6,187 nucleotides of DNA from Anaerolineales bacterium (GTDB lineage Bacteria; Chloroflexota; Anaerolineae; Anaerolineales; UBA4823), in the NCBI GenBank assembly GCA_020853835.1, contig JADYYC010000318.1, positions 1-6,187 of the forward strand, written 5' to 3'. Within the stretch, counting starts at the first letter, position 1. Every line of letters starts with the position of its first letter. The notes beneath the pieces are model-generated. The model worked only from the letters and a program-made list of their open reading frames with translations. It had not been told where the DNA came from and searched no databases. The position numbers and the translations under genes are program-made. This document shows, in pieces, positions 1 through 5,737 of the stretch.

Positions 1-791
1 ACGATGAGCGCCCGCCCGGTCTTGGATACCGACCTCACGATCGTTTCGGTATCCAGCGGTTTCAGGCTGCGCAGGTCAACCACCTCGACCTCGATCCCTT
101 CTTCCGCCAGCTTGCTGGCTGCTTCCAGCGCTTTGGGCACCATGATCGAATAGGTCAATATGGTCAGATCGCTCCCCTCGCGCACGACCTTCGCCTTGCC
201 AAAGGGAATGGTATAGATTTCCTCCGGTACAAGCCCTTTTGTTCGATAAAGCAGCTTATGTTCGACAAAAAAGACCGGGTTATTATCTCGAATAGAAGTG
301 ACGAGAAGCCCCTTCGCGTCATAGGCGTTTGAAGGGGCAACAACTTTGATGCCCGGCGTATGGACGAACCAGGCTTCCAGGCACTGCGAATGCTGTGCAG
401 CCGCGCCAGTGCCTGAGCCCGCCGGCGCCCGGCACACCATCGGAACGCTGACCGCGCCGCCCAACATAAAACGAATCTTTGCCGCCTGGTTGACAAGCTG
501 ATCCATCGCCAGGGTGGCGAAGTCCATAAACATGATCTCCATGATAGGGCGCATGCCCATCAAGGCCGCTCCTACTGCGGCACCGGCGATCCCTTCCTCT
601 GAGATGGGCGTCTCGAGGACGCGCTCGGGCCCAAACTCCTCCAACATGCCCTTGCTGACGCCGAAAGCCCCGCCGTACACCCCAATATCTTCGCCGATCA
701 GAAAGACTTCCGGATCCTGGCGCATTTCCTGGACCATGGCTTCACGCACGGCTTCCAGGTAAGTAATCTCGCGTTTTTTGTCCTCACTCAT
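1..791 (-). CDS. 2-oxoacid/acetoin dehydrogenase E1 component, beta subunit (partial, C-terminus beyond window)
   Basis: This is the beta subunit of a two-subunit thiamine-diphosphate E1, which with the alpha subunit decarboxylates a 2-oxoacid (or cleaves acetoin) and passes the acyl group to the lipoyl arm of E2 in the cytoplasm. The frame is open from ATG at 791 to the left edge, giving 263 full codons; families are usually about 325 residues, so some 60 are missing. Visible E1-beta signatures are GEDIGVYGG (33-41), [10 protein letters not shown] (61-70), where E65 aligns with the glutamate that activates the cofactor, and [12 protein letters not shown] (131-142), where H134 aligns with the catalytic histidine of pyruvate dehydrogenase. 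The start overlaps the alpha stop as ATGA, which suggests translational coupling. Sequence alone does not separate pyruvate, branched-chain and acetoin specificity. Genes for E2 and E3 would be expected further left, outside the window. Confidence 0.93.
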   Translation of the reverse strand, partial: MSEDKKREITYLEAVREAMVQEMRQDPEVFLIGEDIGVYGGAFGVSKGMLEEFGPERVLETPISEEGIAGAAVGAALMGMRPIMEIMFMDFATLAMDQLVNQAAKIRFMLGGAVSVPMVCRAPAGSGTGAAAQHSQCLEAWFVHTPGIKVVAPSNAYDAKGLLVTSIRDNNPVFFVEHKLLYRTKGLVPEEIYTIPFGKAKVVREGSDLTILTYSIMVPKALEAASKLAEEGIEVEVVDLRSLKPLDTETIVRSVSKTGRALI

Positions 792-1837
792 GGGGCATAC
801 ACCTCGTCTTCCATATTTTCGGGGGATGGCTCGGGCATCAGGATCGCCTTTTCGGCCGCGTCGTCGATCGTCTGTTTGGCGGCCTGGTCGATCGCTTCGA
901 TTTCGTCTTCACTCATCACCTGCGAATCAAGCAGCAGTTGCTTGAAGCGCTTAATCGGACAGCGCCTCATCCAGTCTTCGATCTCATCCTGAGTGCGGTA
1001 GAGGTTTCGATCGCTCTTCGAATGCCCCCGCCAACGATACGTCACGTTTTCGATCAGAGAGGGGCCTTGACCCGAGCGAGCGCGCTCGATCGCCTGCAGC
1101 ACGACCTGGTAGATGGCGAGGACATCGTTCCCATCAAGCGAGATGCCCGGTATTCCGTAGGAGGAGGCCCGGGTGGATATGTACTCGATGTTCATCGAGC
1201 GGCGGAAATCCATAGACATGCCGTACTTGTTGTTGTCACAGATAAAGACGATGGGCAGGTTCCAAACCGAAGCCATGTTCATGGCCTCATGAAAGCCGCC
1301 TTCGTTGGTGGAGCCGTCTCCAAAGTAGCTCAGCAAAATCTTTGGAGATTTGCGCAGGTGAAGCGCCAGGCCGATCCCCATAGCAATGGGGATGCCCCCT
1401 CCGACAATCCCCGTGGCGCCCATGTTTCCGTGGGATACGTCGGCAATGTGCATAGAACCCCCGCGCCCACGGCAGTAGCCCGGTTCTTTGCCCAGGAACT
1501 CGCCCATCATGAGCACAATATCTGCACCTTTGGCGATGGTATGACCATGCCCGCGGTGGTGGTGGATGATAACATCGTCCGGCTTAAGGGCCGCAATACT
1601 TCCAATCGGTGAAGCCTCCATGCCAATCGAGAGGTGCATAGTTCCGTGGACGAGACCACGCGTGTAGAGCTCCTCGGCTTTTTCTTCGAAGTAGCGGGTC
1701 TCGCACATCTTTTGTAGCATCCAGACCAGCTTCTCATGGGGGAGTTGTTTCACCAACACGGATGAATCGAGAATGGGGGTTTTAAGGAGCTCACCCACCT
1801 GGTTGAGTGGGCCGACCAGTACGTCGGAGTCTGGCAT
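788..1837 (-). CDS. 2-oxoacid/acetoin dehydrogenase E1 component, alpha subunit
   Basis: This 349-residue protein is the thiamine-diphosphate-binding alpha subunit partnering the beta subunit encoded immediately downstream. The diphosphate-binding motif starts with GDGS (173-176) and ends with DNN (201-203), the usual spacing of about 30 residues. HRGHGH (94-99) followed by IAKG, and [10 protein letters not shown] (124-133), are hallmark E1-alpha segments; RWRGHSKSD (268-276) is the conserved loop that carries the phosphorylation site in mitochondrial homologues. The HRGHGH-IAKG and MHLSIGMEA wording resembles AcoA-type acetoin dehydrogenases as much as PdhA, so the substrate is left open. 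Length is normal to slightly long, with an N-terminal extension of about 30 residues. The start at 1837 lies 6 bp past the epimerase stop, with an AAAGGA ribosome binding site inside the end of the epimerase gene. The stop TGA (790-788) overlaps the beta ATG. Confidence 0.95.
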   Translation of the reverse strand: MPDSDVLVGPLNQVGELLKTPILDSSVLVKQLPHEKLVWMLQKMCETRYFEEKAEELYTRGLVHGTMHLSIGMEASPIGSIAALKPDDVIIHHHRGHGHTIAKGADIVLMMGEFLGKEPGYCRGRGGSMHIADVSHGNMGATGIVGGGIPIAMGIGLALHLRKSPKILLSYFGDGSTNEGGFHEAMNMASVWNLPIVFICDNNKYGMSMDFRRSMNIEYISTRASSYGIPGISLDGNDVLAIYQVVLQAIERARSGQGPSLIENVTYRWRGHSKSDRNLYRTQDEIEDWMRRCPIKRFKQLLLDSQVMSEDEIEAIDQAAKQTIDDAAEKAILMPEPSPENMEDEVYAP

Positions 1838-1843
1838 AACGGG

Positions 1844-2725
1844 TCAATTCCTTTCTATTTCGTCACGAGGTAATATGTTAGCAACCGATTGGACCAGGCG
1901 GTTAACCAGTTGGCGCGCTTCAGCCGCCGCCTGGAGAGGATCTCCACTACGATCCAGATGAGCCCACATCTCTACAACCATCGGTCCAGAAAAATCTAGC
2001 TCAGCCAGGGTCCGGAAAACATCTTCGAATGGGACAATGCCTTTTTCGAACTGCACCCCGCGCACCTCGCCCGGTTGGGCGTCTTTTACATGAATTCCCA
2101 CCAGGCGGCCTTTCGCCAGCTTCAGTTGTTCGGAAGGATCGTATCCGGCTGCGACCAGGTTGCCCATATCCGGATAAACGTTCAACCAGGGCGAATTGAC
2201 TTCACGGACGAAGCGAAGGGCTTTCTCCACCGAATCCACAGTATCGACGTCTACATTTTCCAAGGCCAGCATCACCCCCGCCGCGCCAGCCCAGCGCGCG
2301 CCCTGAAACAGGCCCTCCAGGAAACGCGCCTGGGTTTGGGCATCGCTGGCCTCATAAAAAACGTCATAGCCCATCAATTGGATCACCCTCACGCCCAGGT
2401 CATAAGCCAGCTCAATCGCCCCGTGCAGGATTTCCAGCCCCCTTTCACGCACCTCGGTTGACCGGCTGCCGAGCGGAAACTTGCGATGCCCGCTGACCCC
2501 CATCGTGAGGATCGGGATGCCGGTTTTCTCGATCGCATGGCGCAGGCTCAGGCGGGTGGAAGGTGTCCACTCCAGGCGGGACAGGCGTTCATCGCTGTCA
2601 TCGATCGACATCTCCACAAAGTCGTATCCGGCTTTGGCCGCCTGGCTCAAACGCTCCTCCCAGGTAAGTTCGGCTGGCAGCGCTTTTTCGTAAATCCCTA
2701 CGGGCCCAATACCCGAATTCCACAT
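1844..2725 (-). CDS. ulaE: L-ribulose-5-phosphate 3-epimerase, UlaE/SgbU family (xylose-isomerase-like TIM barrel)
   Basis: The predicted 293-residue protein is a sugar-phosphate isomerase/epimerase expected to interconvert L-xylulose 5-phosphate and L-ribulose 5-phosphate, the step after UlaD/SgbH in L-ascorbate and L-xylulose use. From memory it aligns almost without gaps with E. coli UlaE: GIYEKALPA (10-18), YDFVEMSIDDSDERLSRLEW (34-53), FPLGS (83-87), GVRVIQLMGYDV (111-122), NVYPDMGNL (182-190), HVKDAQPG (212-219) and VEMW (251-254). E156, D186, H212 and E252 match the four metal ligands of UlaE, so the enzyme should be active. Family length is about 284 residues; the excess is a short C-terminal tail. 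The start at 2725 is supported by GAGGAAG just upstream and by the match to the UlaE N-terminus. It sits 18 bp after the regulator, and TAAGGAG fuses the regulator stop to a second possible ribosome binding site. No ascorbate-pathway partners (UlaD, UlaF, PTS) are visible, so the physiological sugar may differ. Confidence 0.92.
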   Translation of the reverse strand: MWNSGIGPVGIYEKALPAELTWEERLSQAAKAGYDFVEMSIDDSDERLSRLEWTPSTRLSLRHAIEKTGIPILTMGVSGHRKFPLGSRSTEVRERGLEILHGAIELAYDLGVRVIQLMGYDVFYEASDAQTQARFLEGLFQGARWAGAAGVMLALENVDVDTVDSVEKALRFVREVNSPWLNVYPDMGNLVAAGYDPSEQLKLAKGRLVGIHVKDAQPGEVRGVQFEKGIVPFEDVFRTLAELDFSGPMVVEMWAHLDRSGDPLQAAAEARQLVNRLVQSVANILPRDEIERN

Positions 2726-2743
2726 GGTCTTCCTCGTTACTCC

Positions 2744-3781
2744 TTACACGCTCAAAGGCAGTTCTTGGGTTTGGTCTGGCTTTGTATCGGTTGTCCCTGA
2801 CGGCGGTGTAGGGCTGCCGCGGACACGAGAATACTCGATCACGCCCATGGCCGCCTCCTCGTCCGTGACGATGCAGCTCAGGTGGTTGCCCCGCAAAGCG
2901 CCATAGATCGCCTTCGACTTGGCCGCTGTGCCAGCGACGCCGATGCGCAAGGGGATCTGTTTCAATTCATCAAAAGTCAACCCCACCACCCGGGCGGCGT
3001 ATTCGGGAGCGCAAAGCTTTCCATCGATGTCGTAAACGATGGCGTTGGCTTCTCCTACACCGCAATGCAGTTGCGCGATCTGCCGCACCTCCTCGGTGGA
3101 CAGCGCGGTGTAAAGGATGAAGCGCGAAGAGTCCGGGTCTACGGTCCCTACCCCGAGCAAGGCAATCGTGGCTCGGCGAGCCATATCCAGGATTTCTTTG
3201 ATCGGGGCCATCTGAAGCAGCGCTTCGCGTTGTTCGGGGGTTTCGACAAACGCAGGTGAATAGAGTTGAGATGCTCTCCCCCCCAGCCGTTCGGCCAGCC
3301 TTGACGCCAGGTAATTCACCCCGGTGATCGAGCGCCCCTGGATCCCCCCCACCATTGGCACAACATCGACATCGTAAGAACGATGGGCATTCACCGCTTC
3401 GACCACGGCATGCACGGTGGTGCCGCCGCTGATGGCGATGACGTCGCCATCGTGCAGGTGCTCCAACAGGTAGTTAGCCCCTGCTTGGCCCAAAGTGTGC
3501 ATCATCGTGGCGGTGTCGTCCGCTAAACGCGGGATCACGACCGCCTCGGCAACGTTAAATATATTTTGTAAGCGATATTCCAGGTCAAAGAGGTGCTGGA
3601 AAGGCGTCCGGATGGTGATCTCGACCATCTTCTGTTGGCGAGCCTGCTGCAGCAGGCGGTTCACTTTTGGCGTAGACAGGCCTAGCTGCTGTGCTACCTG
3701 AGATTGAGTCAGCTCTTCTACGTAATAGAGATAGAGCACTCTGCTGATCAGTCGCGCGTCATCATAGTCGCTTGCCATCAT
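2744..3781 (-). CDS. SorC-family sugar-responsive transcriptional regulator
   Basis: This 345-residue DNA-binding protein has a helix-turn-helix near its N-terminus (about 24-46, LTQSQVAQQLGLSTPKV) followed by the large SorC effector domain related to phosphosugar isomerases. The effector domain shows ISGGTTVHAVVEAV (117-130), VVPMVGGIQG (140-149), ALLGVGTVDPDSS (207-219), GVAGTAAKSKAIYGALRG (281-298) and a closing HLSCIVTDEEAA (300-311), all typical of the family. Such proteins usually bind a phosphorylated sugar and control adjacent uptake and catabolic genes. It is the first gene of the leftward operon and follows a strong promoter, so autoregulation is likely. Two ATGs are adjacent (3781 and 3778). 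The ribosome binding site GAGAGG lies only 2 bases before the first, so translation may begin at the second. Residues 320-345 form a Pro/Thr-rich tail beyond the normal domain end. Family assignment is firm; the ligand is unknown. Confidence 0.93.
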   Translation of the reverse strand: MMASDYDDARLISRVLYLYYVEELTQSQVAQQLGLSTPKVNRLLQQARQQKMVEITIRTPFQHLFDLEYRLQNIFNVAEAVVIPRLADDTATMMHTLGQAGANYLLEHLHDGDVIAISGGTTVHAVVEAVNAHRSYDVDVVPMVGGIQGRSITGVNYLASRLAERLGGRASQLYSPAFVETPEQREALLQMAPIKEILDMARRATIALLGVGTVDPDSSRFILYTALSTEEVRQIAQLHCGVGEANAIVYDIDGKLCAPEYAARVVGLTFDELKQIPLRIGVAGTAAKSKAIYGALRGNHLSCIVTDEEAAMGVIEYSRVRGSPTPPSGTTDTKPDQTQELPLSV

Positions 3782-3833
3782 GCCCTCTCAGTTTCCAGGA
3801 CTGCCCTCCACTGCCCGTAGTCTCAAAGTTACT

Positions 3834-3848
3834 GCCAGCGCGGCTGGC
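3834..3848. repeat. GC-rich hairpin in the regulator leader
   Basis: GCCAGC and GCTGGC form a perfect 6-bp inverted repeat around a 3-base loop, 53 bp before the regulator start. In the leftward transcript it would fold into a small stable hairpin. No U-tract follows, so it is not a convincing terminator; an mRNA-structure role is possible. Confidence 0.5.
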
Positions 3849-3858
3849 GGGAGGTGAA

Positions 3859-3876
3859 ATCCAATGACCATTGGAT
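3859..3876. promoter_or_regulatory. 18-bp perfect dyad, candidate operator
   Basis: ATCCAATG-AC-CATTGGAT is a perfect inverted repeat with 8-bp arms and a 2-bp centre. It lies about 60 bp downstream of the predicted transcription start of the leftward operon and 77 bp before the regulator start codon. Size and symmetry fit a dimeric regulator site. There is no clear counterpart at the rightward promoter, so if it works it would be specific to the catabolic operon. Function is inferred from symmetry only. Confidence 0.4.
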
Positions 3877-3917
3877 AAATGGGAGACCGCGCATCATTTG
3901 TTTGCCGAAGGGCTGCG

Positions 3918-3943
3918 TGAAATATATTTTATTAACTGAAATA
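3918..3943 (-). promoter_or_regulatory. Candidate operator, TATTTCA direct repeat (leftward promoter)
   Basis: Two TATTTCA heptamers (3943-3937 and 3924-3918 on the minus strand) lie 19 bp apart around the predicted transcription start, a position suited to repression. The same pair with the same spacing occurs at the rightward promoter. The SorC-family regulator encoded just downstream is the natural candidate to bind it; this link is inferred. Confidence 0.45.
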
Positions 3944-3972
3944 ATTTTATAAGAAGAACTTAATAATGTCAA
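3944..3972 (-). promoter_or_regulatory. Sigma-70-type promoter of the regulator-epimerase-E1 operon
   Basis: On the minus strand there is a perfect TTGACA (-35, 3972-3967), a 17-bp spacer and TAAAAT (-10, 3949-3944). Transcription would begin near 3937, giving a leader of about 155 bases before the regulator gene. GTTAAC directly abuts the -35 element. Conservation of the whole arrangement at the rightward promoter strengthens the call. Confidence 0.8.
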
Positions 3973-4007
3973 GTTAACAACTTCAAAACCGGCCTGGAAG
4001 GAGCTAA

Positions 4008-4022
4008 CGCCCTGGCAGGGCG
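4008..4022. repeat. 15-bp perfect palindrome
   Basis: CGCCCTG-G-CAGGGCG is a perfect odd-length palindrome, about 36 bp upstream of the leftward -35 element and 15 bp beyond the terminator stem. It could be an upstream regulator site or a secondary stem after the terminator. It has no copy at the rightward promoter. Confidence 0.4.
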
Positions 4023-4036
4023 AATAAACGGCGGAA

Positions 4037-4074
4037 ACAAAATGCCGGATAAACGTGTGTACCCGGCATTTTGT
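4037..4074 (-). terminator. Intrinsic terminator of the oxidoreductase gene
   Basis: ACAAAATGCCGG (4037-4048) and CCGGCATTTTGT (4063-4074) are perfect 12-bp inverted repeats around a 14-base loop. On the minus strand the descending arm ends in TTTTGTTT, giving the U-rich tail of an intrinsic terminator. It begins 65 bp after the oxidoreductase stop and lies before the promoter of the next leftward operon, so it should insulate the two transcripts. Confidence 0.78.
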
Positions 4075-4139
4075 GCGAAAAAATCGTCGTGCTGTCTTTT
4101 TATGTATGCTACAACTGGTGAGCTTATTTCACCCCCGGC

Positions 4140-5180
4140 TCAAACTTCATAACTTATCTTGACCAGCTTTTTCTCGTCGTTGGACTTATGAGCTGCTTCT
4201 GCCGTTTTCAGCAGCCTGTAGCCGGCGATTTCTACGCTCTGGTATTTTGGCACCGGTTGGTCTTCAAGTATGTAAGAAGCAAATTCATCCGCCAGCCTCG
4301 CCATACCATTTCTTAAATCGTCCTGGCAAACATATTCCCATACCTTACCCCAGGTCAGCTTGTTTCCTGATACATGGAGTTTTGGAACGGGGAAATATTG
4401 CCATACCAGGGCGCCATCTTCACAAACTATTCTCAAATCTAATATCTCAAAAGGAGGCGGCGCTATTCCATCGCATTTCAAGATCGCTTTCACGCCGTTA
4501 TCCAGGGTAAATAGACCGACGCCCCAATCCGTATTGTCTGTGATTTCCGGATGAACCATGTTTTCCAGTTGCGCAAAGACATCCGTATATTTGGCGTCCA
4601 ACAGCCACATCAACGCATCGATCCCGTGATCTACATGGATAAACCAGTAGCTCATATTTTCCTTCGGATCCATGAGCCAGCCCGGTTTCGTGCTCCATTC
4701 CGTTTCTTGCAGCATTGGCCCGTCATAAGCGAAAAAGGCATACACCGGCTTTCCAAGTTTTCCCTCTCGCAAGATGTTATGGGCTATTTGCAGGGTCTGT
4801 GCCGAGTGCAAGTTATAACCCACCATCGCCTTGACGTTCGCCTTGTTGCAGACATTCGCGATTTCCAGCGCATCAGCCGATGTGGTTGCTACAGGTTTGT
4901 CGATAAGAACGTGGATTTTTGCGGCTGCGTACTTTTTGATCTCGGCGAGCTTCGTCGAAGGAAGCCCGGTCATAATGACCATATCCAGTCCCGAATCGAT
5001 AAATTTATCGATCTCTGTAAATACCTTTGCCCCTCCAGCGGCCTCGCCAAGTCTTTCGGCAAACCTCGGATTGGTGTCAAAAACACTGACGACCTTCATC
5101 CTGCTGGATTTTTGCAACTCTTCTGCAAAGACAATGGAGTGATACCAGATCTGGTAGCCCGAAATCCCTACCCTTAACAT
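4140..5180 (-). CDS. Gfo/Idh/MocA-family NAD(P)-dependent oxidoreductase
   Basis: This 346-residue protein is a likely NAD(P)-dependent dehydrogenase for a sugar, inositol or sugar-acid substrate. The N-terminal Rossmann fold shows a beta-strand into GISGYQIW (5-12), an acidic D35 at the end of the second strand (VVSVFD), and DKPVATTSADA (94-104), the family EKP motif with Asp for Glu and K95 as the expected catalytic lysine. GYNLHS (121-126) and HVDHGIDALMWLLD (182-195) mark the substrate domain and its His/Asp active-site helix. Length is normal. The start at 5180 is chosen because GAGGAGG stands 6 bases before it and the Rossmann strand begins at once; the frame stays open to 5318, but that extra 46-residue stretch is basic, low in family features and probably untranslated. 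Hand counts of sample lines give about 43-45% GC against 63-73% in the operon. It is a single-gene unit. Substrate is unknown. Confidence 0.9.
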   Translation of the reverse strand: MLRVGISGYQIWYHSIVFAEELQKSSRMKVVSVFDTNPRFAERLGEAAGGAKVFTEIDKFIDSGLDMVIMTGLPSTKLAEIKKYAAAKIHVLIDKPVATTSADALEIANVCNKANVKAMVGYNLHSAQTLQIAHNILREGKLGKPVYAFFAYDGPMLQETEWSTKPGWLMDPKENMSYWFIHVDHGIDALMWLLDAKYTDVFAQLENMVHPEITDNTDWGVGLFTLDNGVKAILKCDGIAPPPFEILDLRIVCEDGALVWQYFPVPKLHVSGNKLTWGKVWEYVCQDDLRNGMARLADEFASYILEDQPVPKYQSVEIAGYRLLKTAEAAHKSNDEKKLVKISYEV

Positions 5181-5368
5181 ATTGCCTCCTCTCTGATGCG
5201 TTTTTTGAGTTTTATTTGACAATTTCTTACGCCGGTTATTATATATTATTAATGGTTTAGTTGTGCGAAAAAGGGAGAAATCGCAGCGTATGCGGGGATA
5301 TCTCCTGGCTCGCCCCACATTTCATGCCTTGAGATAGTAAGTAACGTCAGTCGGGTATAGCAGAGAAA
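5181..5368. other. Upstream region of the oxidoreductase gene, weak promoter only
   Basis: This AT-rich stretch should contain the oxidoreductase promoter. On the minus strand a TATAAT (5243-5238) lies 57 bases before the start codon, but no good -35 hexamer sits 16-18 bp upstream (the best is 3 of 6 matches). On the plus strand a perfect TTGACA (5216-5221) is followed only by poorly spaced -10 candidates. I see no gene here. Confidence 0.35.
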
Positions 5369-5504
5369 GTCATTGCGAAGCCCGCTTTTTGGGCTGAAGC
5401 AATCTCCCTGCTGGCTCATTCTGGAGACTGCTTCGGGCATAAACCGCCCTCTTAATGACAACGGGAGACTGCCACGCCGCCGAAGAACGGCGGCTCGCAG
5501 AGAC
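5369..5504. repeat. Palindromic intergenic repeat of the GTCATTGCGA type (REP/MITE-like)
   Basis: The segment opens with GTCATTGCGA and closes with TCGCAGAGAC, an imperfect 10-bp terminal inverted repeat (8 of 10). Inside are GAAGCAATCTCC (5396-5407), GGAGACTGCTTCGG (5423-5436), TCTTAATGAC (5450-5459) and GGGAGACTGCCACG (5463-5476), alternating in orientation. Two local hairpins are visible: AGCCC/GGGCT (5379-5395) and a perfect 7-bp GCCGCCG/CGGCGGC with 5-base loop (5476-5494). From memory this resembles a dispersed intergenic repeat built from CATTGCGA and GCAATCTC modules that is common in several bacterial phyla, including Chloroflexota. It does not look coding. The copy is degenerate. 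Confidence 0.65.
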
Positions 5505-5516
5505 ACAAGGGTGTCT
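5501..5516. repeat. Small hairpin at the edge of the intergenic repeat
   Basis: AGACAC-AAGG-GTGTCT is a perfect 6-bp stem with a 4-base loop, overlapping the last bases of the palindromic repeat. The following TTTCT is too short and interrupted to call a terminator with confidence. Confidence 0.4.
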
Positions 5517-5682
5517 TTCTGGAGCGAAGAGCGCTGGCGCGGTGGAAATACTCGCAGTGAGGTGAGGCTTTTAACACGAATTCTCGTTAAGTAGCCTACA
5601 AGGGGGGGTGTCTTGTAACCAGGATATGGCGACCCTGTGAAAAATAATTCACCAAATGCAATAATTATTAAGATTTGTTAAC

Positions 5683-5711
5683 TTGACATTATTAATGTCC
5701 TCTAATAAAAT
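5683..5711 (+). promoter_or_regulatory. Sigma-70-type promoter of the lipoprotein (transporter) gene
   Basis: A perfect TTGACA (-35, 5683-5688) is followed by a 17-bp spacer and TAAAAT (-10, 5706-5711), identical in spacing and hexamers to the leftward promoter. The sequence upstream is AT-rich (AATAATTATT at 5660-5669), which could serve as an UP element. A perfect dyad GACATTA-T-TAATGTC (5685-5699) overlaps the -35 element and would suit a repressor; its right arm is altered in copy 1. Transcription would begin near 5718. Confidence 0.8.
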
Positions 5712-5737
5712 TATTTCAGTATATAAAAAATATTTCA
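5712..5737 (+). promoter_or_regulatory. Candidate operator, TATTTCA direct repeat (rightward promoter)
   Basis: TATTTCA occurs at 5712-5718 and 5731-5737, 19 bp apart and around the predicted transcription start, exactly as at the leftward promoter. Retention of both heptamers and their spacing in two otherwise drifting copies supports a binding site, most likely for the SorC-family regulator of this locus. The assignment is inferred. Confidence 0.45.

Larger units (their letters stand above)
3881..3980 (-). repeat. Promoter-bearing inverted repeat, copy 1 (leftward)
   Basis: Read on the minus strand, this 100-bp block aligns without gaps to 5675-5774 read on the plus strand, with 83 identities by hand count. 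The first 20 bases and a 16-base stretch covering the -10 region are identical, while two windows (block positions 21-30 and 71-80) have diverged to 5-6 matches in 10. Patchy conservation centred on promoter elements suggests selection on protein binding sites rather than a recent duplication. Weak similarity may continue past the block on the downstream side. Confidence 0.88.

Noticed and set aside
164..496. Open frame of 110 codons on the minus strand
   Set aside because: It lies inside the E1 beta gene in another frame; the beta frame carries all the family motifs and this Arg/Ser-rich translation carries none.
938..1612. 224-codon open frame on the plus strand
   Set aside because: It is antisense to the E1 alpha gene and arises from its GC-rich codon pattern; no domain or ribosome binding site supports it.
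4551..5177. 208-codon open frame on the plus strand
   Set aside because: It is antisense to the oxidoreductase, whose motifs, ribosome binding site and terminator are clear; the translation resembles no family I know.
5216..5247. Plus-strand TTGACA followed by AT-rich sequence
   Set aside because: At 17-bp spacing the -10 matches only 3 of 6, better hexamers need 15 or 20 bp, and no gene follows closely.
5181..5318. 46-residue N-terminal extension of the oxidoreductase
   Set aside because: The extension precedes a perfect GAGGAGG site at the internal ATG, and family proteins begin directly with the Rossmann strand.
5249..5594. Open frames of 73 and 85 codons on either strand around the intergenic repeat
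   Set aside because: They are formed by the palindromic repeat itself, with Arg-rich low-information translations and no ribosome binding sites.
5598..5617. TACAAG/CTTGTA pair enclosing a run of seven G
   Set aside because: A 6-bp pair with a 8-9-base G-rich loop and no U-tract is not distinguishable from chance.
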